Shown here piece after piece: positions 1 through 10,464 of a stretch of DNA of 64,000 nt. The stretch's first letter is position 1; each line of letters opens with the position of its first letter. The translations under genes and the position numbers were made by a program. The notes beneath the pieces were generated by a model. The model saw only the letters and a list, made by a program, of their open reading frames with translations. It ran no database searches and was not told the origin of the DNA. Source of the stretch: Symsagittifera roscoffensis (taxonomy: Eukaryota; Xenacoelomorpha; Acoela; Convolutidae); the NCBI RefSeq assembly GCF_963678635.1, contig NW_026970820.1, positions 2,396,988-2,460,987 of the forward strand, in the 5' to 3' direction.

Positions 1-1170
1 AAGCAATAGAAAAAAAAAACTTTTTTTTTTATTTGATAAAAATACTTGAGTTAGAAACGTGAAAAACCCCTTTTTCCAAAAAGTCATAAAAAGTAGTTCA
101 ATTTGCATTAAATTACCAAACTACAATATATGAACCAGTTCAGATTGGTTTTCATCAACAAAGCCGTAAAATTTCCATATTTAGAGAAAAGGCAAAAAAA
201 CACTTTTTTGGTTAACTGAAAAAGGTAGATAAATCGGATAAAGTCGTCTTCAAACCTATAGGACCGAAAAATGATCTAATTGAGGTATATATGTAGTGTC
301 CCTTGTAAGGTCACATGCAAAAAGGTGAAACAATTGGGGTGGCCACTTCAGAAAACAAGACTTTTTTTCGGACTTTGGCCATTTTTTTTTGTAGTAAAGT
401 AGTAGTAAGTTACCAGAGAAAAAAAGTTGTAAAAACCAAAATTTTTATCCAATTTTGACATTTAAATACTCTATACCTACTAAAATGACTATGGCAAGCT
501 CAAATATGCCATCAAAACTCATTTTTTCTCACTTTTTAAAATTTTTGTTTTTTGGATATAAAATGTTGAGTCAGAAACGTGAAAAATCAGTTTTTTTTCA
601 AAAAGTCAAAAAAAGTTGTTCCAATCAATTTGTTTCACTAAAACACACTTTTTCAGCTTGTTCAGAATGGTTTTCATGTTTAAAGCTGAAACCTTACACA
701 TTTTGAGAAAAGTGGAAAAAACACCTTTTTAGTTACAAAAAAACCATCATTTTTGTTGCAGTTTTTGAAAAAACTCAAAATTTTGAGAGGAAAATTTTTT
801 CTCAAACTTTTATATTTGGGCTCCCCAAACAGTCTACTTTCATCCATTCCTTGTCAATATACCCCATTTTTTGAACCAAAACAGAGTTAATAGGTGATTT
901 TTATCGAAAAACGTGTTTTTTACCATTTTTGCCCCCCATTTCCCTCTATAAGTCAACACATAACAAAATTTTGGCAAAACGGGGCAAAAGTGTATCCTTA
1001 GAATTTCAATACGGGGCTGCATGCAAAAAATTAGGGAATTCTGACCTCCAGTTTTCGAGAACACGACTTATTCTGCACGAAAGGTAATATAGGTAAATGT
1101 TCTTTCGAACCGACGGGGCCCCTTCCCCTGTCTCTACTGAACGCCATAGCCGGACGCGGCGGCCACCTAG
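1..1170 (+). repeat. Unit 1, 3' part of a class C-like unit (5' end outside window)
   Basis: It begins inside the body at the conserved GCAATAG plus A-run that follows hairpin 2 in class C units, so leader, hairpin 1 and hairpin 2 are missing. The body carries a CATGCAAAAA block near 304 and the subterminal GCATGC at 1019-1024, followed by TTTTCGAGAAC. Hairpin 3 is at 1112-1132 (GAC-GGGG against CCCC-T-GTC) and the unit ends CCACCTAG at 1170. From about 840 to the end it is almost identical to unit 2, which shows a shared 3' module. Confidence 0.8.
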
Positions 1171-2800
1171 TTGTCACTGTGGCCCCGCTGTATTCTTGAC
1201 TTTTGAGGAGAAGGTTCCGCGGGGGGCGGAGCAGGGGAACGCTTAACGCACTCGCAAAAGGAGCACCCTTCGGGTGCTCTTTTTTGCTCGAAAGTTTTCT
1301 GAAACGGTATCTGATGAACTTTGTAAGGTGTCACAAAAGCAACAACACAAAACGTTCTGTATATGATTAGAAAAGGTCAAAAAAAAATTCTCATACTTTC
1401 AATGATTGAATCTACACCTGATCAGTCTCTAGAGAACTCTAAACCAAAGTAACTTTTGTTTTTCAGTGATTCATGAAGAGGACCGTTCCAACGAAAACAA
1501 GTTTTCGGAAACAGTCCTCATATTTTTTTTCGAGCCCATTGTCAAGTACGTGAACTTTCAATTGTGAATTATAGCTGAATTGGACTTGGAATTTGTCACA
1601 AAAAGGTTAAGTTTGTCTCAAATTGATTAGAAGCAAAAGAAAAAAAAAACATTTTTTTTATTTGGAAAAAAAAGTTGAGTCAGAAACGTGAAAAAATCCT
1701 TTTTTCAAAAGTCATAAAAAGGAGCTCCAATTTTTTTAAATCACTAGGCTACAATATAAGAACCTGTTTAGGATGGTTTCCATGACCAAAGCCGTAAAAT
1801 TTCCATATTTAGAGAAAAGGCAAAAAAAATACAACTTTTTGGTTAACTCAAAAAGGTAGATAAATCGGGTAAAGTCGTCTTCAAACCTATAGGATCGAAA
1901 ATTGATCTAAATAGGGTATATATGTAGTGTCCTTTTATAGGTCGCATGCAAAAAACTAGAACAGTTTTGTTGGCCACTTCCGAAATTAAGACTTTTATTC
2001 GAAATTTGGCCATTTTTATTTGTAGTAAAATAGTAGTAAAATAGCCGAGAAAAAAAATTGTAAAAACCATAATTTTTATCCAATTTTGACGTTTAAATAC
2101 TCTATACCTACTAAAATGTCTATGGCAAGCTCAAATAAGCCATCAAAATTCATTTTTTCTCACTTTTTAAAATTTTTGTTTTTTTGATATACAATGTTGA
2201 GTCAGAAACGTGAAAAATCAATTTTTTTCAAAAAGTCAAAATAAAGTGTTCCAATCAATTTGTTTCACTAAAACACACTTTATGAACCTGTTCAGAATGG
2301 TTTTTTGGGTTGAAGCCGAAAATTGACCTATTTTGAGAAAAGTGGAAAAAACACCTTTTTAGTTACAAAAAAACCATCATTTTTGTTGCAGTTTTTGAAA
2401 AAAATCAAATTTTTGAGAGAAAAATTTTTTCTCAAACTTTTATATTTGGGCTCCCCAAACAGTCTACTTTCATCCATTCCTTGTCAACATACCCCATTTT
2501 TTGAACCAAAACAGAGTTAATAGGTGATTTTTATCGAAAAACGTGTTTTTTACCATTTTTGCCCCCCATTTCCCTCTATAAGTCAACACATAACAAAATT
2601 TTGGCAAAACGGGGCAAAAGTGTATCCTTAGAATTTCAATACGGGGCTGCATGCAAAAAATTAGGGAATTCTGACCTCCAGTTTTCGAGAACACGACTTA
2701 TTCTGCACGAAAGGTAATATAGGTAAATGTTCTTTCGAACCGACGGGGCCCCTTCCCCTGTCTCTACTGAACGCCAAAGCCGGACGCGGCGGCCACCTAG
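1171..2800 (+). repeat. Unit 2, class A leader with C-like body (1630 bp)
   Basis: The leader starts TTGTCACTGTGGCCCCGC, a variant of the usual class A leader that shares GTGGCCCCGC (1179-1188). Hairpin 1 is at 1261-1279 with triloop TTC. Hairpin 2 is at 1480-1517, with two mismatches in the outer stem compared with other copies. The subterminal GCATGC is at 2649-2654 and hairpin 3 at 2742-2762. The end GCGGCGGCCAC-CTAG is nearly an inverted copy of GTGGCCCCGC in the leader. Downstream of hairpin 1 it resembles unit 25, which carries a different leader. Confidence 0.85.
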
Positions 2801-4397
2801 AGGTTTTTGTGGCCCCGCTATATCATTCATTTTTGACAAGTAGGTTCCGCGGGGGGCGGAGCAGGGGAACGCTAAACGCACTTGCAAAAAAGAGCACCCT
2901 CCGGGTGCTCTTTTTTTTGCTCGAAAGTCTTGTAAAACGGTTTGGAACTGTAAATATTGGAAGCAGTTACAGATAAAACTTTTTGCATCTTTGTGCTCAT
3001 AGTCACAAGGGGTTATCGAGAGCTTCAAAAACTCAATCTTGACATGATCTATCTCTAAAATAGACTAAATTAAGTGATTTTACGTTTTTCAATGATTCTT
3101 GAAGAGGACTGTCTCAACGAAAACAAGTTTTCGGAAACAGTCCTGGTAACTTAGTTTTGATCTCATTTTTGAGTCTATTGCCTTCAAATTGTGATTAGTA
3201 GGCTGACGGAACCTATCTTATGTCCTAAAAAGATTGAGTTTGTGTCAAAAAGATGAAAGGCAAGAGAAAAAAAAACATTAAAAAAAGTATTAAAATTTTC
3301 AAAAAATTAAAAAAATTGAAACTTTTTTTCCAAAACACTCGGTTTTTTGTTTTGTCATAAAATAACAACAAATTGAGGTATAATGGACTTTAAATAGTCC
3401 ATTTCGACTAGTTTTTACGATTCAAGCACATTTTAACTTAATAATAACATTCAAAAAACCACTGGAAATGGTGTTTTTCAGCAAACGCCCTTTTTGACCA
3501 CACCTACGAAATTCATAACTTTTTATCTAACAAATATAGAGACCTCGGGTTTTTTGCATTGTAAAAAACATCCTACGGCTCACCTGTCGCACGCAAAAAC
3601 CAACAAATTTTCTTTTTAATTTTTCCCGCAATTTTGAATTAGGGCGTTTTTTGGCTATTTTTGGTCCTTTTGGGCAATAAAAAGTCAAATTTAGAGACAT
3701 CTGTCAAAAAAACTGTTATCACATGATAGAGTCAGCTTGCCATGGCTTACCAAATAGTGTCCTGAGTGAGACCAAAATTGCCCTCTAATTGTCCGTGGGG
3801 GGAGGAAATTGAAAATTTTCATTTTTGGCGGGAAAATTTGAAATTTTTCAAAAAAACATTTACTCTGCAGACAACGCCTTTAAACTAATGTTGGCATGGC
3901 ACGCATTTTTTGCCTTCATAACTAGGGTCGATTTCTGCCGGGAACCTTGATTTTTCAAAAAAATGACCAAAATTTTTGTTGCATTTTTTCAAAAAAATCA
4001 AATTTTTGACAAAAATAAAAATTCCAAATACTACATAATTAGACTCCCCAAACTGTCTACTTTCATCCATTCCCTATCAATATACCCCATTTTCTTAACC
4101 AAAACCGAGTTATGGGGCCAAAAAGTCAAAAAACGTGAAAAAACGACATTTCACGCCCATTTTCGCCCCAAAAGTACCACACATAATATTTTTTCGGAAA
4201 AACGTCACAAGAGTTTTCGCCTTATCTCAAAAAGTTTCAGGGGGGTTGGCAAATTTTCAGAGAGATCTGACCTACAGTTTTCGAGAACTTGACTTTTTCT
4301 GCAAGAAAAGAATAAAAGGTAAATGTTCCTTCGAACCGACGGGGCCCCCTTCCCCTGTCTCTACTGAACGCCGAAGCCGGACGCGGCGGCCACCTAG
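2801..4397 (+). repeat. Unit 3, class A (1597 bp)
   Basis: The leader is AGGTTTTTGTGGCCCCGC. Hairpin 1 core is at 2892-2910 (triloop TCC), extended to 2884-2920 by GCAAAAAA against TTTTTTTTGC. Hairpin 2 is at 3106-3143 and hairpin 3 at 4338-4359. The GCATGC block is not recognisable near the 3' end, but TTTTCGAGAAC (near 4277) is kept. Unit 28 is the closest relative: same body and same 3' tail. A 130-codon minus-strand frame crosses the unit 2/3 junction and is not a credible gene. Confidence 0.85.
2884..2920 (+). other. Hairpin 1, class A representative
   Basis: The core stem is GAGCACCC/GGGTGCTC (2892-2899 with 2903-2910) around a TCC triloop. The stem continues outward as GCAAAAAA against TTTTTTTTGC. 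The 8-bp core occurs in class A, B, C and F units, whose leaders otherwise differ. The T-rich right arm makes it look like an intrinsic terminator, but in a eukaryotic array that reading is doubtful. A folded RNA or single-strand DNA signal is as likely. Confidence 0.8.
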
Positions 4398-5997
4398 AGG
4401 TTACTGTGGCCCCGCTAAATCAGTGGCTTTTGACAAGTAGGTTCCGCACGGGGGGGGGGGTGGAGCAGGGGAACGCTAAACGCACTCGCAAAAAGGAGCA
4501 CCCTCCGGGTGCTCTTTTTTTGCTCGAAAGTCTTGAGAAACGATTTGGAACTGTGAGTATTGGAAGCAGTTAAACATAAAACTTTCTGCATCTTTGTTCT
4601 CATAGTCACAAGTGGTTTTCGACAGCTTCTACAAAACAAGTTTGACATGATCTATCTCTAAATTAGCCTAAATAAAGAGATTTTAGTTTTTTCAATGATT
4701 CTTGAAGAGGACTGTCTCAACGAAAACAAGTTTTCGGAAACAGTCCTGGTGACTTAGTTTTGATCTCATTTTTGGGTCTATTGACTTCCATTTAGGATTA
4801 GCAGGCTAACGGAACCTATATTATGTCCTAAAAAGATTGGGTTTGCTTCAAAAAAATCAAAAGCAAGAGAAAAAAAAACATTTGAAAAATTTTAAAAATT
4901 TCAAAAAATTAAAAAATGGGAAAAATTGTTCCAAAAAACTTGATTTTTTGTTTTGTCATAAAATAACAAGGAATTGACGTAAAATGAACTTTCAATAGTC
5001 CATTTTGACTAGTTTTCACGATTCAAGCACATTTTAACTTAATAACAACCTTCAAAAACTCACTGGAAAGGTTGTTTTTCGGCAAACGCCCTTTTTGACC
5101 ACACCTATGAAATCCATAACTTTTTATCTAACAAATATAGAGACTTCGGGTTTTTTGTATTGTATTAGGCATCCTCGAGTCTACCTGTCGCGTGCTAAAA
5201 CGAACAATTTTTTTTTTAATTTATCCCGCAATTTCGAAATAGGGCGGTTTTTGGCAATTTTTGGTCCTTTTTAGTCGAAAAAGTCAAATTTACAGACATC
5301 TGTCAAAAAAACTGTTATCACATGATAAAAGCAGCTGGCCACTGCAAATCAAATAATGTCCTGAGTGAGACAAAAATTGCCCTGTAATTGTCCGTGGGGG
5401 GAGGAAATTGAAAATTTTTATTTTTGGCGGGAAAATTTGAAATTTTTCAAAAAAACATTTACTCTGCAGACAACAGCCTTAGACTAATGTTGGCATTACA
5501 CGCATTTTTTGCCTTCATAACTAGGGTTGATTTCTGCCGGGAACATTGATTTTTCAAAAAAAATACCAAAATTTTTGTTGCATTTTTTCAAAAAAATCAA
5601 ATTTTTGACAAAAATCAAAATTCCAAATCCTACTTATTTAAGCTCCTCAAACACTCTACTTTCGTCCATTCCCCATCAATATACCCCATTTTCTCAAGCA
5701 AAGTTGAGTTATTGATTCATTTTCAAGGAAAAACGTGATTTTTTAAGTTTTTCACACCCAAAAGCGTCTGACACACCCCGAAGGACCACTTTTTTTTCCC
5801 AACAGCCCCCATTTTTGTCAGTTTTGTACCAATAGGGGGTTGCATGCCAAAAATTAGCCAATTCTTACCTGCCATTTTCTAGATCTCGTATAATTCTGAG
5901 ATTTTTAACAATAGGTTAACGTAAAGATTTACGAAACGGCCAGGGACCCTACCCTCGGCCTAAATGAATAGAGAAGCCCACGCGGACGCCCACCTAG
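4398..5997 (+). repeat. Unit 4, class A with tail type b (1600 bp)
   Basis: Hairpin 1 is at 4496-4514 (triloop TCC; extended stem 4488-4523), hairpin 2 at 4709-4746, GCATGC at 5842-5847 and hairpin 3 at 5938-5960 (GGCCAGGG against CCCTCGGCC). The leader has a run of 11 G at 4450-4460. The 5' two thirds resemble unit 3, but the last 300 bp match units 8, 20, 21 and 30, so the 3' module differs from unit 3. Confidence 0.85.
5938..5960 (+). other. Hairpin 3, tail type b
   Basis: GGCCAGGG pairs with CCCTCGGCC across ACCCTA, with one mismatch or bulge. It is followed after 36 bp by CTAG. Copies are in units 8, 20, 21 (twice) and 30. Confidence 0.75.
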
Positions 5998-6032
5998 AGG
6001 TTTTTGTGGCCCCGCTAAATCAGTGACTCTAG
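5998..6032 (+). repeat. Displaced 35-bp leader of a class A unit, left of the E insertion
   Basis: This stretch matches the first 35 bp of unit 20 (46162-46196) and unit 30 exactly, beginning AGGTTTTTGTGGCCCCGC and ending GACTCTAG. In those units the next bases are ACAAGTAGG. Here they are CACAATCAGG, the start of an E unit. The expected ACAAGTAGG resumes at 12678. The 35 bp are therefore the left flank of a class A unit split by an insertion. Confidence 0.85.
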
Positions 6033-8246
6033 CACAATCAGGTACTAGTGGTTGATGTTTGTTTTTCGTATTTTGTCAAACCAAAAGAGAGCGTGGTCAT
6101 GCATCGACATAATGTGCTCAAGCAAATACGTGGACTTCTACGCATTCCCATTCGCAATGTGCCCTTCGGGCGCAAATGCCAATGCTCAATTAATTTTGTC
6201 AGGTGAAAATTTTGTAAAGAAAAATTCTGATGAATTTTAACTTAAACTACCACCAAGAAACGCAAAGAGTTCAAAGTGTGAAACAATCAAGTTTTTGCTA
6301 CTACTGGGCATGCAGTGAGACTAATTTCGGCAAAAATAAAATGGAAAATGAAGGAAATGGAAAGAAAAAAATTGTTCAAAATTAGAACGCAATTTCAAAA
6401 ACTTATTTGATCTCCGCCAATGTCATAATTCCGATCAGGCTAATTTCAGATTTTGAGCGTAGAGTTTAAGGTTACGGCTGCTCCCTCTACAGGTCCCAGA
6501 GGGACCGAGTGAGCATCCTACGTCGATCCAGGATAACGGATAGTTGCTTTTAATTTTTCACAAAATCTTTTTTCACTAATGCTTGTTTTCAATTCCTCAT
6601 GAGAAGCTGTATAAATTTTTAAAAAAATTGATTTTATTAATCAATGCTTGCAAGAACAACTGATGTTAGGCAGTTATAAATGCGGTTGGTGAAAACTAGT
6701 AAGGGATAATGATGAGAAAAAATGTAAGTTTTCAACTGAATTTAAAAACATTTTTTTTCTTTTTTTTGTAAATCGGGAGAAATAAATCAGTTTTTTTTTT
6801 AAGTTTTCCTCGCACCATCCACTGTTCTTAAGTAATGAAGATTCCTGTTCTAGCCGTTTATAATACTTTGGCAGGAAAAACATCAATATGATGTAAAATG
6901 TTTTAAAAAAGAGAAAAATTTAAAAATTATGTTTCTTTTTTAAAAATCAAAAAATTTGTAATTTTCAAAATTGAAAAAAAAGTGAAAATTAATTGCATAT
7001 TACGATTCAGCGTACCCAACTTAGTGGGTCTAGCATTTCAAATTACCAAAAAATGTTGAAAATTGTAGATTTTATGAAGTTTTCATTTTGGCTATTTTTC
7101 CTTGTTGCCTCCACTTAAGGCACCTTTGAGCCAACTTGAGAAACTGGAACCTAAACAAGCTATACAGATAGTCTGAATGAGCCATTTTCAGCTTGATAAC
7201 ACGCCTGGAAGAAAAAAAAACTCCAGAAAAGAAAGAAAATTTTGAACTTTAACCTTTTTTCTTCTTCAAATGGCGATACTTAGAAAAATTTTTCAGCTGA
7301 AAAGTTCAAAAAAAATCAAAAAATTCAAATTTTGAAAAAATTTTAAAAAAATCTCAACATTCTGTTTATTGGAGTCTTCGAGGTTTTGGGAGACCTTATC
7401 TGACGGCTAACAACAAGTGGATCACTTATTTTAAAATTTTGAGAAAGGTCAAAAAAACATGTTTTTTCTATTTTTTTGACAGAATTCCGGAAGCAATATC
7501 TTGGCTAAAAACAAAAATGAGGGCCTAAAAACAGTACAAACAGTACTCCCACATCAGGTACATTAGGTTGGAAACAAAAAAATTATTCTGACTTAAAAAT
7601 CGTTTTTTAACTTTATTTCTGAACAAGAAATTGAAAAGAAATCTAAAACTTAAAAATTTTTTGAAAAAAATGATTGTTTTGAAAAAGTGCCAATTTTTAG
7701 CTGAAACTTTTTATTTAAGCTAATAAAGCCAGAGCAATGCCCTTTAAGCTCAAATAAATTAATTAGGCAAACTATTTTCAAGTTTTTTCGTTAAAGGCTT
7801 TTATTTTGAAAAAGTATTCAAAAATGGGTAAAAAAAAGTCAAAAAAATCAATTTTCTCCGATTCAAAAACCTCCACTACCATGATGATTTGTTCGTTAGA
7901 TAGGACTGCTGAGATCACGTTAGACTTACTTTCATAAAAATATCAAAATTTTTACTTATTTTTGAGATTTAGGCAAAATAAAAACTTTTCCCAAATTGGG
8001 CAAAAAGCCCAAATTAGCCCAAACACCTGTTAAAAATTGTTCGGTCAAAAAATCACAAAAGGAAACCCCTATTCGTTTGACATTTTAGGGCCGCATGCAA
8101 AAAATTAGACCAATCTAACCTGACAATTTCGAGAATCGACTTTTTTGTCAAAATTCTCTAAAGACCAATTTAGGGAGATTACTTGTACCGGTGGGGGCCC
8201 TACCCCACCTAAAAAATTTTTGAAATGCTGGAACGCGGCCACCTAG
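6033..8246 (+). repeat. Unit 5, class E (2214 bp)
   Basis: The leader starts CACAATCAGGTACTAG. Class E hairpin 1 is at 6159-6173 (GTGCCC, triloop TTC, GGGCGC). Hairpin 2 is at 6476-6518 with inner stem GGTCCC/GGGACC. GCATGC is at 8093-8098 and hairpin 3 at 8190-8209 (GGTGGGG/CCCCACC). The start differs from units 6 and 7 (CACCCTCAAGGTCACGTG), while the rest is close to them. Confidence 0.83.
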
Positions 8247-8372
8247 CACCCTCAAGGTCACGTGTTGGATTTTTGTTTTTGGTATTTTCTGAAATCAAAA
8301 GAGAGCGTGGTCATGCATCGACATCATGTGCTCAAGCAAATACGTGGACTTCTACGCATTCCCATTAGCAAT

Positions 8373-8387
8373 GCGCCCTTCGGGCGC
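8373..8387 (+). other. Hairpin 1 equivalent, class E
   Basis: GCGCCC pairs with GGGCGC over a TTC triloop, at the same place in the leader as the GAGCACCC hairpin of other classes. Unit 7 has TTT in the loop with the stem intact. Unit 5 has GTGCCC, one G-T pair. The flanks GGCA and GCCA may extend the fold. Confidence 0.7.
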
Positions 8388-8689
8388 AAATGCCAATGCT
8401 CAATTAATTCTGGCAGGTAAAAATTTTTTAAAGAATAATTCTGATGAATTTTAACTTAAACTACCACCAAAAAACGGATAGATTTCAAAGTGTGAAACAA
8501 TCAAGTTTTTGCTAATACCGGGCATGCAGTGAGACTGATTTCAGCAAAAATAAAATGGAAAATGAAGGAAATGGAAAGAAAAAAATTGTTCAAAATAAGA
8601 ATGCATTATCAAAAACTTATTTGATCTCCGCTAATGCCATAAATCCGATCAAACTGATTCCAGATTTTAAGCGTAGAGTTAACGGTTAC

Positions 8690-8732
8690 GGCTGCTCCCT
8701 CTACAGGTCCCAGAGGGACCGAGTGAGCATCC
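8690..8732 (+). other. Hairpin 2, class E representative
   Basis: The outer arms GGCTGCTCCCT and AGTGAGCATCC pair with two mismatches. The left bulge is CTACA and the right bulge a single G. The inner stem is GGTCCC/GGGACC, the class D inner stem with its two arms exchanged. A competing pairing of CCCTC with GAGGG is possible. Copies are at 6476 and 10907. Confidence 0.75.
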
Positions 8733-10407
8733 TACCTCGATCCAGGATAACGGATAGTTGTTTTTAATTTTTCACAAAATTTTTTTCACTAATGCTTGTT
8801 TTCAATTCCTCATGAAAAGCTGTATAAATTTTAAAAAAATTGATTTTATTAATCAATGCTTCCAAGATCCAAGAACAACTGATGTTAGGGGGTTACAAAT
8901 GCGGTTGGTGAAAACTAGTAAGGGATAATGATGAGAAAAATTGTAGGTTTTCTAATGAATTTAAAAACAGTTTTTTTCTTTTTTCTTTTGTAAATCGGGA
9001 GAAATGAATCAGTTTTTTTTTGTTTTCCTCGCACCACCCACTGTTCTTAAGTAATGAAGATTCCTGTTCTAGCCGTTTATAACACTTTGGCAGAAACAAC
9101 ATCAATATGATGTAAAATGTTTTAAAAAAGAGAAAAAATTAAAAATTATGTTTTTTTTTAAAAAAGTCAAAAATTTGTAATTTTCAAAATTGAAAAAAAA
9201 ATGAAAAATAATTGCATATTACGATTCAGCGTACCCAACTTAGTGGGTCTAGCATTTTAAATTACCAAAAAATGTTGAAAATTGTAGATTTTATGAAGTT
9301 TTCATTCTGGCTATGTTTCCTTGTCGCCTCCACTTAAGGCACCTTTGAGCCAACTTGAGAAACTGGAACCTAAACAAGCTATGCAGATAGTCTGAATGAG
9401 CCATTTTTAGCTTGATAAATCGCCTGGAAGAAAAAAAAATCCAGAAAAGAAAGAAAATTTTGAACTTTAACCTTTTTTCTTCTTCAAATGGCGATACTTA
9501 GAATAATTTTTCAGCTGAAAAGTTCAAAAAAAATCAAAAAATTCGAATTTTGAAAATTTTTAAAAAAAATCTCATCAGTCTGTTTATTGGAGTCTTCGAG
9601 GTTTTTGGAGACCTTATCTGGCGACTAACAACAAGTGGATCACTAATTTTAAAATTTTGAGAAAGGTCAAAAAAACATGTTTTTTCGACTTTTTTGACAG
9701 AATTCCGAAAGCAATATCTTGGCTAAAAACAAGAATGAGGGCCTAAAATTAGTACAAACAGTACTCCCACATAAGGTACATTAGGGTGGAAACAAAAAAT
9801 TTACTCTGACTCAATAATCGTTTTTTAACTTTATTTCTGAACAAGAAATTGAAAAGAAATCAAAAACTTAAAAATTTTTTGAAAAAAATGATTGTTTTGA
9901 AAAAGTGCCAATTTTTAGCTGAAACTTTTCATTTTAGCTAAGAAAACCAGAGCAATGCCCTTTAAGCTCAATTAAATTAATATAGCAAATTGTTTTCAAG
10001 TTTTTTCGTTAAAGCCTTTCATTTTGAAAAAGTATTCAAAAATGGGTAAAAAAAAGTCAAAAAAATCAGTTTTCTCCGATTCAAAAACCTCCACTACCAT
10101 GATGATTAGTGCATTAGATAGGACTGCTGAGATCAATTTAGACGTTTTTTCATAAGTATATCGAAATTTTTACTTATTTTTGAGAATTAAGCAAAATAAA
10201 AACTTTTCCCAAATTGGGCAAAAAGCCCAAATTAGCCCAAACACCTGTTAAAAATTGTTGGGTCAAAAAATCACAAAAGGAAACCCCTATTCGTTTGACA
10301 TTTTAGGGCCGCATGCAAAAAATTAGACCAATCTAACCTGACAATTTCGAGAATCAACTTTTTTGTCAAAATTCTCTAAAGACCAATTTAGGGAGATTAC
10401 TTGTACC

Positions 10408-10427
10408 GGTGGGGGCCCTACCCCACC
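10408..10427 (+). other. Hairpin 3, tail type c (class E)
   Basis: GGTGGGG pairs with CCCCACC over GCCCTA. It is perfect in units 5, 6 and 7. Confidence 0.78.
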
Positions 10428-10464
10428 TAAAAAATTTTTGAAATGTTGGAACGCGGCCACCTAG

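Larger units (their letters stand above)
8247..10464 (+). repeat. Unit 6, class E (2218 bp)
   Basis: Hairpin 1 is at 8373-8387 (GCGCCC, TTC, GGGCGC), hairpin 2 at 8690-8732, GCATGC at 10311-10316 and hairpin 3 at 10408-10427. The body is AT-rich with long A and T runs. A minus-strand frame of 70 codons at 8893-9105 recurs in all three E units, but its frame and C-terminal residues change with A/T-run length, so I do not call a gene. Confidence 0.85.

Noticed and set aside
1140..1175. Canonical Helitron call
   Set aside because: A 3' hairpin and CTAG end are present, but starts are not TC, insertion is not between A and T, and the hairpin is about 30-40 bp from the end. Used only as a comparison.
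1261..1290. Bacterial Rho-independent terminators (GC hairpin plus T-run)
   Set aside because: The shape fits, but there are no bacterial genes or operons, the window is a eukaryote-like repeat array, and the A-run on the left arm pairs with the T-run. Kept as hairpin 1 of unknown role.
2636..3028. 130-codon minus-strand frame, the longest in the window
   Set aside because: It crosses a unit junction and both arms of hairpin 1. Related units do not keep the frame, and its composition follows the repeat.
6674..6886. 70-codon minus frames repeated in the three E units
   Set aside because: The reading frame near the A/T runs changes with run length between copies and the C-terminal residues differ. 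There is no recognisable domain.
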